Positions 53,490 through 62,055 of a stretch of 64,000 nt of DNA are shown piece by piece. The stretch comes from Chitinibacter sp. GC72. Its GTDB lineage: Bacteria > Pseudomonadota > Gammaproteobacteria > Burkholderiales > Chitinibacteraceae. The stretch covers positions 1-64,000 of the forward strand of contig NZ_VIRW01000003.1 of assembly GCF_009760905.1 (NCBI RefSeq), in the 5' to 3' direction. The notes under the pieces were generated by a model, which was not told the DNA's origin, did no database searches, and saw only the letters and a list, made by a program, of their open reading frames with translations. Numbering within the stretch: position 1 is the first letter of the stretch; the number at the start of each line of letters is the position of its first letter. The translations under genes and the position numbers were made by a program.

Positions 53490-53864
53490 TCAGACGGTGA
53501 TCAGGCGAATTTCGCCAAAGTAACGGTCGGCAAACGGCCAAACCGGGGTGAGACGCAGTGCTGGCGGTTCTTCATGCCGAAAGCGCACCGACCAGCGTTG
53601 ATCGCCTCGGTATAACTCGAAGACGCCATCAGACTGCGTGGCCATGGCTTGCAATTGCACGCACTGGGCTTGGTTCAACCACGCCAGACCATCGCGGGCG
53701 ATCAGCGTCAGCGGTCGGCTGTGCAGGGGGTGGCTAAACACCACCTGATGTCCGGATAGCGTGGTTTTGCTGGTCTGGGCGATGCCGAAACTTTCCAGTA
53801 GCTCTGGGCACTCCAGCTGGCTGGGCAAGGTCAGGTGTGCGAGCCTGATTTCGGGCAGACTCAT
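53490..53864 (-). CDS. Small phage tail protein after the tape measure
   Basis: The 124-residue product has alternating strands (LPEIRLAHLTLPSQLECP; GVFELYRGDQRWSVRFR). Its position directly after the tape measure gene, with a four-base overlap, is that of a distal tail or tip attachment protein in siphoviruses. The protein is smaller than lambda gpM/gpL and I cannot name a family. Confidence 0.6.
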   Translation of the reverse strand: MSLPEIRLAHLTLPSQLECPELLESFGIAQTSKTTLSGHQVVFSHPLHSRPLTLIARDGLAWLNQAQCVQLQAMATQSDGVFELYRGDQRWSVRFRHEEPPALRLTPVWPFADRYFGEIRLITV

Positions 53865-56800
53865 ACACTGCCTCGCTCAAGATATTTGAGGGTGGCAACG
53901 AGTTGCCGGGCTTGCTGTCGTTCGGTGTGCATTGGAAACGTCTTGCCACCGACGTTCAGATTGACGGTCACCACATCCTGCAAGGGGCTGGCGGTGGTGC
54001 TGGCCATACTCGCCATGGGTAATGACATGCCCACCAGACCGCCCATGGCGTAGCGAGCAATACGTCCAGGGTCAACGCGCAGCTGGTTCAGTTGCCAGAT
54101 CAAGCCCAGGCCATAGCGCCGCACGGCTTCTTTGCGCAGCACAAACTCACCCGCTTCCAGCAGGGCTGGAATCCGGTCGCCACCGCCGTAGCCACTCAGC
54201 GATCCGCCGCGCTGTAATCCCACTGGCCCACCATGCTGACGTGCCGCCACCGTCTGTTCGACCACCGTAACGGTGACAGTTTTATCCTTCAGACCGTCGA
54301 GTTCATTTTGCAGGCGGGCGACATTGGCTTGGGCATCCGCAATTTCGGCGCGAATCTGTACTTGCTGATCTTCTTCGGTCAGGCTCTTGAGTTCATTTTT
54401 CAGATCCTCAATCTGTCCGAGGGTGCGCTCGTAAGCGGCCTGTTCAGAAGTAGCTTTTTGTGCCGACAGCGCTGCGGCGACTTCATTGGCATCAATTTCG
54501 GCCTGAATGGCGCGTTCGATCAGTTGGCTACTTTCCGCGACCAGCTGATAAGCCTGCGCATTATCGGTCAGCCGTTCGGCCTGTGACTGCGAGCCCTCGG
54601 CTTCGCGCTGCGCCAGCTGTGCCAGCCGTTCTGCATCTTTGCTGCGACCACTGGCAGCAGCTTGCTCGGCCATCGTCGCCAACTGCGCGGCACGCGCCTG
54701 TTTTTCGCGGGCTTGGGCGGCCAGATCGGCTTGCTGCTGCTCTTCGCTCATGCCTTTGCGCTTGATTTCGCGCAGGCGATCTTCTGTGCTGGTCTGGGCG
54801 TCGTACAGCTTGCCGCGCAGCTCGCGCACCCGCTCGACGTATTGCCTCTCCTCATTGAGCGCAGCCTGCACGGCGGATTTATGCTGCTGCGCTTCTTGCT
54901 CCAGCGCCTGAATTTTGTTGCGCAAGCCTTCTTCGGTGAGGCGTTTTTCTTCGGCGACTTGGGCCATGAACAGGTTTTTTTCAAGCTGGCTGACGCGTTG
55001 CCGTTCGTTGCCAAGCTTTTGCACCAGTGCAGCCGCGCCATCGACATAAGCACGAGTGGCTTCAAGCTGTTGCTGATAACTTTGCCGATTGGCCAGCGCG
55101 GCCTGCTTGGCCTGTTCAACCTGCTGCAGTGCCCCAGCCGGTGCGCCCAACTGAGCCAGACGTTCTTTCTGGGCATTGAACTCACGGTAGATCTGCACCG
55201 TTTGCGCCAGTGTTTCTCGCTCTTTACGTTGTGCCTCGCTTTCGCCAAACATGGCTTCAGCCAGCTTTTCTCCGGCCCAGTAACCCGCCATCAGTGCGGC
55301 AGTCAGTACGGCGACTTGCGGTGCCAATGCTGCTAGCCTTGCACCCAAGGTGGTCAAACCACCGCTGGCCGTCAATGTAGCGGCTCCTCCCAGCGCGCCA
55401 ATGCCTTCGGCCAGTTTGGCAACGGCGACACTGCCCAGACCAAAGACGCCACGCAAGGCGCTATAACCGGCAAAGGCCGTGAGCGCCGTCGCCACCGTGG
55501 CTGAGAGTTTCGGGAAGCGCTCAATCAAATCGGCCAAGCCTTGTGCCAGACTGGCGATGGCTTGGGCAGCTTTGACAATCAAAGGTAAAAACACAGAGCC
55601 CAGCGCAATGCCGGCTTCGCTCATGGCATTTTTGGCCAGTTGCAGCTGGGCTTCGGTAGTTTTGATGCGCTCGGCAAACTCGCGGTTCATTGAGCCCGCG
55701 CTCGCGGTGCCGTCCGTAGCAATGCCGACGGCTTTTTGATATTGCGACAAGCCTTCCACCAGTGCGGCAATATCGTCGGAATATTCCATGCCAAACAGGC
55801 TGGCCAGCGTTTCTGCTCGGCTTTGTTTGTCCAGTCGGGCGAGTGTCGCCAGGAACTGCTCTAGCGCCCGCTGCGGATTGCTGGCGATGTCGTTGGCCAG
55901 TTGGCGGCTCGAAAGACCAAGGCGGGCCAAGGCATCCTGAAATTCTTTGCCCTGATTTTTAGCGGTTTGCAGTTTCAGCAACAGTGCATTGATGCCGGTG
56001 GCGGCGACTTCCGGTGTTTTGCCCAGACTGAGCAAGGCCGTACCCAGCGCTGCAGTTTGCTGGGCGGAAAGGCCGAACTGCTTGGCCATGCCGCCGGTGC
56101 GCACCAGCACATCGATAATGTCTTTTTCAGTGGCGTTGGTTTTATTGCCCAGCTGATTAATCGCATCGCCGAGTTTTTCGACCTGCGGGACTGACAGCGA
56201 AAACAGATTCATCAGCTTGCCAATCGCCGTACCGGCTTCATCGGGCATGAGTTTGAATGCCGCCGACATCTTGGCGGTGATTTCCACAAAGCCTTTGATG
56301 TCCTTGCTGGCAATGCCCATCTGGCCACCGGCCTCGGCAATCCGTGCCAAACCATCGGCGCTCAGTGGCAACTCGCGCGAGAGGTTTTTGATGTCGCGGC
56401 TGAGCTGGGCAAAACCGGCCGTGCTATCAAAGTCGACGACCTTTTTGACGTCGGCCATCGCCGATTCAAACCGGATAGCCTCCCGAGCCGCAACGGCGAT
56501 GCCGGTACTGGCCGCTGCCAGACCCAGTGCACCGGCACGCACCCGATCCAGCAAAATGGGAATGCCGGAAAGCTCTCCGCGTAGCTCGCGGGTTTTTTGG
56601 GTCATGGCCAACTTGGCACGGGCGAGCTCTTGACTGGACGCGAGCCCGGATGCCTTTAGAGCGTCATAAGCAGCGCGAGCCTGGCTGATTTCACCGAGAA
56701 TACTGTCATTGCTGCGAATGCCCAGCGTTTGCCGGGATGCATCAGTCACTTTAATTTTGGCCAGCGCATCCTGCGTTGCTTTGATGCTGCTGCGCAGTCG

Positions 56801-57193
56801 CGCCTGCTGGCTAATAGCTTCATTACTGGATGCGCCGGCCTGTTTGAGTTCACGCCGCAACCCTTCCAGAGCTTGCTGCTGGGCCTGATAGGCCTGCTTG
56901 GCGGCTTGCGCTTCACGCTTGGCGGCGGCAAAACTGCTTGTCAATGCCTTGGCGGGTGCATCAGTCGCTTTGATTTCGCGCGCCAATCGCGCTACGTCGG
57001 CTTGCGCCGCTTCCCAGGATTTGCGGGTTTCTTCGACCTCCCGTTTCATCTGGCCGAAGGCTGTTAGCTTGCCTGACGTCGCCTGCATTTGGTTCAGCGC
57101 CGAGTGGTACTGGGACTGCAGACGTGACAGGCCTTTTTCGACATCCGCACTATCCAGACCAATTTTGATGGCAAGGGCAAGGTTATTCGGCAC
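53861..57193 (-). CDS. Tail tape measure protein
   Basis: The 1110-residue product sets tail length and helps DNA injection. N-terminal coiled coils (about residues 15-200, rich in Ala, Gln, Lys) precede a TP901-type core (about 215-540, FAQLSRDIKNLSRELPLS; GLARIAEAGGQMGIA), then hydrophobic segments (about 555-670), further coiled coil, and a Gly-rich end with GGDRIPALLEAGEFVLRKEA, a conserved tape-measure C-terminal motif. The start is GTG at 57191-57193, inside the TAG stop of the frameshifted chaperone frame (TAGTG), so no large gap exists. It ends four bases inside the next gene. Confidence 0.93.
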   Translation of the reverse strand: MPNNLALAIKIGLDSADVEKGLSRLQSQYHSALNQMQATSGKLTAFGQMKREVEETRKSWEAAQADVARLAREIKATDAPAKALTSSFAAAKREAQAAKQAYQAQQQALEGLRRELKQAGASSNEAISQQARLRSSIKATQDALAKIKVTDASRQTLGIRSNDSILGEISQARAAYDALKASGLASSQELARAKLAMTQKTRELRGELSGIPILLDRVRAGALGLAAASTGIAVAAREAIRFESAMADVKKVVDFDSTAGFAQLSRDIKNLSRELPLSADGLARIAEAGGQMGIASKDIKGFVEITAKMSAAFKLMPDEAGTAIGKLMNLFSLSVPQVEKLGDAINQLGNKTNATEKDIIDVLVRTGGMAKQFGLSAQQTAALGTALLSLGKTPEVAATGINALLLKLQTAKNQGKEFQDALARLGLSSRQLANDIASNPQRALEQFLATLARLDKQSRAETLASLFGMEYSDDIAALVEGLSQYQKAVGIATDGTASAGSMNREFAERIKTTEAQLQLAKNAMSEAGIALGSVFLPLIVKAAQAIASLAQGLADLIERFPKLSATVATALTAFAGYSALRGVFGLGSVAVAKLAEGIGALGGAATLTASGGLTTLGARLAALAPQVAVLTAALMAGYWAGEKLAEAMFGESEAQRKERETLAQTVQIYREFNAQKERLAQLGAPAGALQQVEQAKQAALANRQSYQQQLEATRAYVDGAAALVQKLGNERQRVSQLEKNLFMAQVAEEKRLTEEGLRNKIQALEQEAQQHKSAVQAALNEERQYVERVRELRGKLYDAQTSTEDRLREIKRKGMSEEQQQADLAAQAREKQARAAQLATMAEQAAASGRSKDAERLAQLAQREAEGSQSQAERLTDNAQAYQLVAESSQLIERAIQAEIDANEVAAALSAQKATSEQAAYERTLGQIEDLKNELKSLTEEDQQVQIRAEIADAQANVARLQNELDGLKDKTVTVTVVEQTVAARQHGGPVGLQRGGSLSGYGGGDRIPALLEAGEFVLRKEAVRRYGLGLIWQLNQLRVDPGRIARYAMGGLVGMSLPMASMASTTASPLQDVVTVNLNVGGKTFPMHTERQQARQLVATLKYLERGSV

Positions 57194-57635
57194 TATTTTC
57201 TCGGGTCAGAAGCTTCGCAGATGGCAGCGATAAAGATCGAATACGGATAAGCCCACACCTCGGCATGCCCAAGGCGTATCAGGGTGCAGGCGGTGCGGGT
57301 GAGCCAGTTCAGGCTGTGTTGGGGACTATGTTGGGAACTGTTCGGGCAGCCAGCGTCAGCTTCTGCCGCAACCCGAAAAAATCCGCATTCACTGCCTTGG
57401 CGGCCTCAATTACCTGACGTAATTCCGAGGGTGTCAGGCTGTCGATTTGCGCCGGCATCAGGCTGGTCAGCCGGGGTAAGTCGGTGAGAGACAGTTCATC
57501 AAACAAGGCTTCTGCGATCAGATCCGGCTCAGGAACCGTGAGCAGGTCCTGTAGCCAAAGCCGGATGTCTGCCACGGTCAGCTCGCGAACCTCAACGGCG
57601 AACGAGCTCACGGTCAGTGTTTTAACGGCGCGCAT
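57193..57635 (-). CDS. Tail assembly chaperone, extended gpGT-like product by -1 frameshift
   Basis: The normal frame (57309-57635, 108 residues) is a gpG-like chaperone. In the -1 frame, entered at the slippery site 57375-57381, translation runs on without a stop for about 60 codons to a TAG at 57193-57195. The extension contains LNWLTRTACTLIRLGHAEVW and PYSIFIAAICEASD, which look like real protein. The arrangement of a short upstream frame, a slippery site near its end, a second frame and then the tape measure is exactly that of lambda G/GT. The extended form recruits the tape measure during tail assembly. The frameshift itself is predicted, not proven. Confidence 0.82.
57309..57635 (-). 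CDS. Tail assembly chaperone, gpG-like short form
   Basis: The 108-residue protein is helical with a leucine- and acid-rich middle (LWLQDLLTVPEPDLIAEALF; LTPSELRQVIEAAKAVNADF). It ends at a TGA at 57309-57311. Position between the tube protein and the tape measure, and the frameshift site at codons 85-87, identify it as the short form of the tail assembly chaperone. Confidence 0.82.
   Translation of the reverse strand: MRAVKTLTVSSFAVEVRELTVADIRLWLQDLLTVPEPDLIAEALFDELSLTDLPRLTSLMPAQIDSLTPSELRQVIEAAKAVNADFFGLRQKLTLAARTVPNIVPNTA
57375..57381 (-). promoter_or_regulatory. Programmed -1 frameshift site T TTT TTC
   Basis: On the minus strand the sequence GAT TTT TTC GGG is read in frame 0 with the heptamer T TTT TTC, where both tRNAs can re-pair after slipping back one base. 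The -1 frame is open from here to 57193. This matches the classic site type of tail chaperone genes. Confidence 0.8.
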
Positions 57636-57644
57636 CTGGCCTCC

Positions 57645-58376
57645 TTAGACAAAGGCGTATCGGAAGTACTGCGAGGTGCCGGTAGGACGGGTTTCATCCT
57701 TGAGCAACTTGCCTTCCAGTTCGAGCTTGGCGAAATCGTCGTCGATCAGATCAAGCGATTTCACCGGCGTAAAACGCACACGCCAAAGATCGACTACGCA
57801 AGGTTTGCCCGAATCCGCTTCATTCATGCCGTCAAAAGCCAGGGTGAATTCCAGCCCAGTCGAGGAGATGGCTTCAATGATGTGCTGGGCACCATAGGCA
57901 TAGTTGACCTTGATGGCGCTGCCGTCCGGGATCGTCCCCGACTCCAGAATCACCAAGCCTGCGCCACTGACTTGATAGTCGGTGTCGGCAGCATAGGTCG
58001 TGGTACCGGCTTCGTTGGTCACCACCACGGCGCTGGCGCCGAGTTTAGCTAGCCGGATCAGTGCACCCAGATGCGCTGTGTGGACTTCGGCAGTCACCGT
58101 GCCAGCCGCAATGGCATCGCTGTCGCCATACAAGGCCAGCGCCAGATTCGCTGCATTGAGGTTATGCAGGGTTAAGGTAATCTTGGCGTCTTTGATCCGG
58201 GAAAGTGCATCGGCAATGCCGCCGCCCGGGTTTTCATAATCGGCCAACTCCTTAGTTTCTTCGTCGATGGATAGTGAGAGCTTCGAGGTATTGCCGATGC
58301 GCTGCAAATTGTTCGAGCCAAAGCGGCCAAGGTAGAGCTTGCCCTTACCGACAAAGCTGCGTTTCTGAAAAGCCAT
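57645..58376 (-). CDS. Major tail tube protein
   Basis: The 243-residue protein is beta-rich with the conserved-looking start GKGKLYLGRFGSNNLQRIGN and SLSIDEETKELADYENPG, and a middle part with DTDYQVSGAGLVILESGTIP and IKVNYAYGA, a pattern found in tube proteins with an inserted Ig-like or ancillary domain. Its position just before the chaperone genes supports the assignment. The last part (LWRVRFTPVKSLDLIDDDF) is typical of the tube fold. Confidence 0.82.
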   Translation of the reverse strand: MAFQKRSFVGKGKLYLGRFGSNNLQRIGNTSKLSLSIDEETKELADYENPGGGIADALSRIKDAKITLTLHNLNAANLALALYGDSDAIAAGTVTAEVHTAHLGALIRLAKLGASAVVVTNEAGTTTYAADTDYQVSGAGLVILESGTIPDGSAIKVNYAYGAQHIIEAISSTGLEFTLAFDGMNEADSGKPCVVDLWRVRFTPVKSLDLIDDDFAKLELEGKLLKDETRPTGTSQYFRYAFV

Positions 58377-58385
58377 GATGCTTCC

Positions 58386-58580
58386 TTATGAATGAGATGG
58401 AGCGGCAGAGTCGGTGGCCGGTTTGGGGTTGACTCCGGAGCTGGCCGCATTGGGGCGCAGTTCGGCAACCTGCTGCTGGATCAGCCAATCGGCGTCAGAC
58501 TGCGACAGATCCAGCCGGCTGCCAGCGGGATGGCTGATGCCAGCGTGGGTATGCGGGGCTTTTAGTACAACGGTGGGCAT
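58386..58580 (-). CDS. Small phage protein (DUF7210-like)
   Basis: The product has 64 residues from the ATG at 58578-58580. It starts with a pattern of the type KAPHTHAGISHPAGSRLDL then SDADWLIQQQVAEL, which I know from small phage proteins near tail or head genes. A Pro- and Ser-rich tail follows. It ends nine bases before the tube protein start. The function is unknown. Confidence 0.65.
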   Translation of the reverse strand: MPTVVLKAPHTHAGISHPAGSRLDLSQSDADWLIQQQVAELRPNAASSGVNPKPATDSAAPSHS

Positions 58581-58581
58581 G

Positions 58582-59022
58582 TCAGTCCTCACGAGAAATG
58601 TCTTGGGAATGGCTGCGGTAAATCAGCTGATAGCGGGTGGTCAAACGCACGGCCAGCAGATCTGCATCCTCGGTTTCCCAATCACTCTCCAGTTCGCGCA
58701 ATAACACTGGAGTCGGCAGGGTTTGGCCCATTGGCACTGTGCCGACCGTCATCAGTGCGCGGTGGAGATCCACTTGCAATGCATCGGCGAGCTGCGTGGC
58801 GTCATCGCCCCGGGTGAGTACCTGTACGGTCAGCGTGAGCGTGCGCTCGACCTGTTCACCGTCGCACTGGCTGACGGTTTCACCTTGTGGCTCGAGCAAA
58901 ATCAGCGGGAGCTGCTCGCGTGACGGTGCAGGAATCGGGGCCCGAAAGATGGATCGGCCAGGCAGGGTTTGCCGAACACGGTCGAGCACGATGGCGAGCC
59001 ATTGTTCGCGAATCGATGGCAT
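58582..59022 (-). CDS. Tail terminator / minor tail protein (gpU or gpZ-like)
   Basis: The product has 146 residues from the ATG at 59020-59022. An N-terminal helix (SIREQWLAIVLDRVRQTL) is followed by strands with a conserved layout (ERTLTLTVQVLTRGDDATQL; AVRLTTRYQLIYRS) typical of tail completion or terminator proteins. Its position between the gpFII-like gene and the tube gene agrees. Whether it is closer to gpU or gpZ cannot be decided by eye. Confidence 0.7.
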   Translation of the reverse strand: MPSIREQWLAIVLDRVRQTLPGRSIFRAPIPAPSREQLPLILLEPQGETVSQCDGEQVERTLTLTVQVLTRGDDATQLADALQVDLHRALMTVGTVPMGQTLPTPVLLRELESDWETEDADLLAVRLTTRYQLIYRSHSQDISRED

Positions 59023-59038
59023 GTTGGGTCTCTTGGAT

Positions 59039-59350
59039 TTACAGCAGACTGAGCTTGGCTTCGCGCTCGCTGCCATCACCGATGGCGCGAACTTCCCGAA
59101 CCCGGAAGGTCTGGTTGGCGATACGGAGGGTGTCGCCTGCGTTCAGAGTGGTAAAACGGGTCGACGGAAAGCGGATGCGATAGTCCGCCGCGCGTTGATA
59201 ACCGTCGAGGATGTTTTCATCCGGTGATTGAAAAGCCACCGCGACAGCAGGCGCATCCTGCCCGTTCGCATCCAGCCGGACCGCATGCTGTAAAAATCCT
59301 GCCCGTTCAGCCGAGTCATAAATGCGCTCGACCAGATTGAGCACGGTCAT
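59039..59350 (-). CDS. Head-tail connector, gpFII-like
   Basis: The product has 103 residues from the ATG at 59348-59350, overlapping the capsid gene stop by one base (TGATG). The pattern AVAVAFQSPDENI, YRIRFPSTRFTTLNAGDTLR and NQTFRVREVRAI follows lambda gpFII closely in layout (a short linker, then RxGDTLxI and a FxVxxV strand). gpFII joins the filled head to the tail. Confidence 0.75.
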   Translation of the reverse strand: MTVLNLVERIYDSAERAGFLQHAVRLDANGQDAPAVAVAFQSPDENILDGYQRAADYRIRFPSTRFTTLNAGDTLRIANQTFRVREVRAIGDGSEREAKLSLL

Positions 59351-60354
59351 CAGCTGGCCTTCAGTTTGATTAGCACACCTGGGCGGTGGCACATTGGCAG
59401 CGGATTCGATTGGGTATGCAAATCAGTACCCCGGTCGAACTTGCGCGGCTCCTGCTTGGCGTACAGCGGTTGGCCCAGCGTATTGACGGTTTCGTTAAAG
59501 TCCGCCGGTGCAAAGTAGGTCGCAAAAGTGTCAATCGTGCCGATTGGGAAAGCGTGCGCTTCGCCGGGAGCAATAAAGCGGCGAACGGTGCCATCTGGAT
59601 CGGTGGCTTGACCACGGTATTCTTCAAAAGTAATCCCGCCAAAAGTGAAGCCTTTGCGCATATCATTGATCAGCACGATGCCTTGCTGCCAGTTTTCGAA
59701 GGCTTTTTCTACTTTGCCGTGCCCTGTAAACCCTGCAAAGAACTCTGGCGAACACAGGCAGTGAACCCCTGTCATATATTCGCCCTGTAACATATCTTCG
59801 ATTTTGCTTAGTACCGTGGTGCATTTGGCTTTGACGTTGGTATTGGTGTTGCCCAGATCGAAATTGATCTCGGTCTGGTCCAAGTCAAATTCTCTAAACA
59901 GGTCATAAATGACCGAGCCATCTGCATCTAGAATTTCACCTTTGAGTGCCCCCATTCGAAGATGTTCGAGGGTAATCGCATGCTTGTTGCGCATCGTATC
60001 CAGATGCTGGGCAATGACACCGCCGATGGACTCCAGTTCAGTTTCCGAACCAAAACTGCGGATGCCTTGAACTTCCTCCGGTAGGACGACATTGTCATGC
60101 GGAATGTGCGGGATAACAAAGGAACGGACGGCTCGTTTTCCTCGTTTCCCGACGGTGCCTGGCGAGCCTGGTGGCAGGCTGGGTAGCAAATTCAAAATGC
60201 CATTACGCGATTCAACAATGATTTGTCGGGCGCGAACGGGCTTGGCCGGAAACAGATTAAGCTGCTCCAGACGACCATAACGATTCGGTAACAAATTGAT
60301 GGCTGCCGTTAAAGCTGCCATGGCAAAGCCGGGGTTATGAAACGGATTCTGCAT
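59350..60354 (-). CDS. Major capsid protein (lambda gpE family)
   Basis: The 334-residue protein matches phage major capsid protein E. Landmarks are AINLLPNRYGRLEQLNLF, PHDNVVLPEEVQGIRSFG, ITLEHLRMGALKGEILDAD, and the C-terminal FAPADFNETVNTLGQPLYAK followed by HTQSNPLPMCHRPGVLIKL. Length is normal (lambda gpE is 341). It is preceded by the decoration protein 12 bases upstream, as in lambda D-E. Confidence 0.95.
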   Translation of the reverse strand: MQNPFHNPGFAMAALTAAINLLPNRYGRLEQLNLFPAKPVRARQIIVESRNGILNLLPSLPPGSPGTVGKRGKRAVRSFVIPHIPHDNVVLPEEVQGIRSFGSETELESIGGVIAQHLDTMRNKHAITLEHLRMGALKGEILDADGSVIYDLFREFDLDQTEINFDLGNTNTNVKAKCTTVLSKIEDMLQGEYMTGVHCLCSPEFFAGFTGHGKVEKAFENWQQGIVLINDMRKGFTFGGITFEEYRGQATDPDGTVRRFIAPGEAHAFPIGTIDTFATYFAPADFNETVNTLGQPLYAKQEPRKFDRGTDLHTQSNPLPMCHRPGVLIKLKAS

Positions 60355-60366
60355 GGTGGGCTCCGG

Positions 60367-60744
60367 TTAGGCAGAGGTGCGCGCAAGAATGCCGCGCGCT
60401 TCCAGTTGGTTGAGTGCCGTGGTTTTTTGCGCTGCGCTGATCCCGCTCGGCCAAATCAGTGTCTGGCGAGCGACGATGGCGTGACGGGCAATCAAAAGGG
60501 CGTCGTCATGCTCGATCAATGAGGTATCGATATCTTGTGCCAAAATGGCGACAGCGGTTTCATGCCCATCCGTGGCGGTGGGATCAAGCTGCCCCAACTT
60601 GCCAGAAACGCTTGCCCGTCCCAGTACGGTGCCCAGCGCTAACACTTGTCCGGCAGCAATGGTGCCTGTGTCTCGAGAGTAAAGGTTGGGTGCTTCATAT
60701 TTGAGCAGATCACCCAGATTGATCGGTTCTTGTTGTTTCGGCAT
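60367..60744 (-). CDS. Head decoration protein (gpD-like)
   Basis: The product has 125 residues from the ATG at 60742-60744, behind AAGGAC. After a flexible N-terminus it has RDTGTIAAGQVLALGTVLGR and VAILAQDIDTSLIEHDDALL, then a short C-terminal domain ending in LNQLEARGILAR, as in the lambda gpD family. It would bind as trimers to stabilise the expanded head. It precedes the capsid gene. Confidence 0.88.
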   Translation of the reverse strand: MPKQQEPINLGDLLKYEAPNLYSRDTGTIAAGQVLALGTVLGRASVSGKLGQLDPTATDGHETAVAILAQDIDTSLIEHDDALLIARHAIVARQTLIWPSGISAAQKTTALNQLEARGILARTSA

Positions 60745-60748
60745 GGTT

Positions 60749-61096
60749 TTAGTCCTTGCTGGTGAGTTTCTTGACTGCAGCCACAACCGGGCTGTTCTGC
60801 GCCGAGGGCAGACTGGCGGCTGCTTGTGGCGTTATCAATGAGCTGATTTCGGTTTGCTCGGCCCGGGTATTTAGCAGGGTTTGCCGAACTTGGGCGGCGG
60901 ATCGGTTTGACGCCAGAAATTCAGCAGTCCGCTGCGGCACGCCGGCCAGTAGGCAGGTTTCGGCAATGGCGAGTGCTTCGCTACGCGGATCTGGCGCGGT
61001 ATTGTCGGGATCGGTTTCCGCTGAAGTCGGATTAGCATCGTCCTGATCAGTATCTTCTTCGTGTTCTGGGCCAGCGAGCATGGTGTGTTGTGACAT
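60749..61096 (-). CDS. Nested scaffold protein (Nu3-like), internal start in the protease gene
   Basis: Within the protease gene an in-frame ATG at 61094-61096 (MSQHTMLAGPEHEEDTDQDD) is preceded by AAGGACC at a spacing of about ten bases. It would give a 115-residue acidic protein identical to the C-terminus of the protease. Lambda uses the same trick to make Nu3 in excess over gpC. The presence of a good ribosome binding site exactly at the domain boundary supports it. Confidence 0.7.
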   Translation of the reverse strand: MSQHTMLAGPEHEEDTDQDDANPTSAETDPDNTAPDPRSEALAIAETCLLAGVPQRTAEFLASNRSAAQVRQTLLNTRAEQTEISSLITPQAAASLPSAQNSPVVAAVKKLTSKD

Positions 61097-62017
61097 CGGT
61101 ATGGTCCTTGTCGAAATTGGATTAGAAGTGGCTTTGGAAGTCGCGACGGGCGCTGCAGGATGGGCTTGCAGGTGGCGTGCGAATTCGCTGAGCACCTGCT
61201 CGTAACTGCACACGGCATCTGCGAGCTTGGCTTGGACGGCTGCCTCGGCAAAAAACACTCGCGCCTCAGTTTCCTGCACGGTTTGGGGCGATAACTGGCG
61301 CATCAGGCCTACGTGATCGACAAACATGCCGTACAAGCGGTGTACCTCGTCCGCCAGCGCAGACTGGGCATCTGGCGTGAGCGCCACATGGGGAGAAAAG
61401 TCGTTTTTGTGGGCCCCTGCGAACACTGGGGTGTAGCGCAGACCTTCACGTTCATCACGCACGCTTTGATCAACGTGCAGTGCGATCACGCCAATGGAGC
61501 CAACGCCAGCCGTAGGCGAAAGCGTGATCCGCTGAGCAGCGGCAGCCAAGGCATACGCCGCTGAATAAGCTGCATCATTGGCATGGGCCCAGATCGGCTT
61601 AATCTGGCTGGCGGCGCGAATGCGCTCGGCCAACTCAAATAGACCGCCGGCCTCACCGCCGGGCGAATCCATATCCAGCAAAATGCCGTGCACTGATGGA
61701 TCGGCAAGCGCAAGATCTAGTTGGCGGCCAATCTCGCCATAGGACAGAAGCCCGGATGCGGCTTCCAATCCAACGGTGCGCCGCACCAGCGTACCGTAGA
61801 TGGGAATGACTGCGATGCTATTGCTGACTCGGCTTGGTGTGTCTTTGGGTAGCTCACTGAAGCCATTTAGATTCAAACCTTGCAGGCCGATACGCTCACC
61901 CAATATCGACAAAATCACATCCAGCTTGGGCTGGTGTAGTAAGAGTGGCGTGTTATAGAGTCGTTGTGACAAATGAGGCAAAGCCAGTTGCGGTAACGAT
62001 TGCTGGGGTAAAATCAT
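60749..62017 (-). CDS. Head maturation protease (S49/SppA type, gpC-like)
   Basis: The 422-residue protein has an S49 serine protease domain (about residues 65-270): IAVIPIYGTLVRR, DMDSPGGEAGG, the nucleophile helix NDAAYSAAYALAAAAQRI, and GVGSIGVIALHVDQSV with the catalytic Lys region. The C-terminal 115 residues are acidic and coiled (HEEDTDQDDANPTSAETDP), which is the scaffold part. This is the arrangement of lambda gpC with Nu3 nested in its 3' end. It cleaves scaffold and portal during head maturation. Confidence 0.92.
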   Translation of the reverse strand: MILPQQSLPQLALPHLSQRLYNTPLLLHQPKLDVILSILGERIGLQGLNLNGFSELPKDTPSRVSNSIAVIPIYGTLVRRTVGLEAASGLLSYGEIGRQLDLALADPSVHGILLDMDSPGGEAGGLFELAERIRAASQIKPIWAHANDAAYSAAYALAAAAQRITLSPTAGVGSIGVIALHVDQSVRDEREGLRYTPVFAGAHKNDFSPHVALTPDAQSALADEVHRLYGMFVDHVGLMRQLSPQTVQETEARVFFAEAAVQAKLADAVCSYEQVLSEFARHLQAHPAAPVATSKATSNPISTRTIPMSQHTMLAGPEHEEDTDQDDANPTSAETDPDNTAPDPRSEALAIAETCLLAGVPQRTAEFLASNRSAAQVRQTLLNTRAEQTEISSLITPQAAASLPSAQNSPVVAAVKKLTSKD

Positions 62018-62055
62018 TGGTTTTCTCTATGGACTGCCGCGATGGCAGTGTGGAT

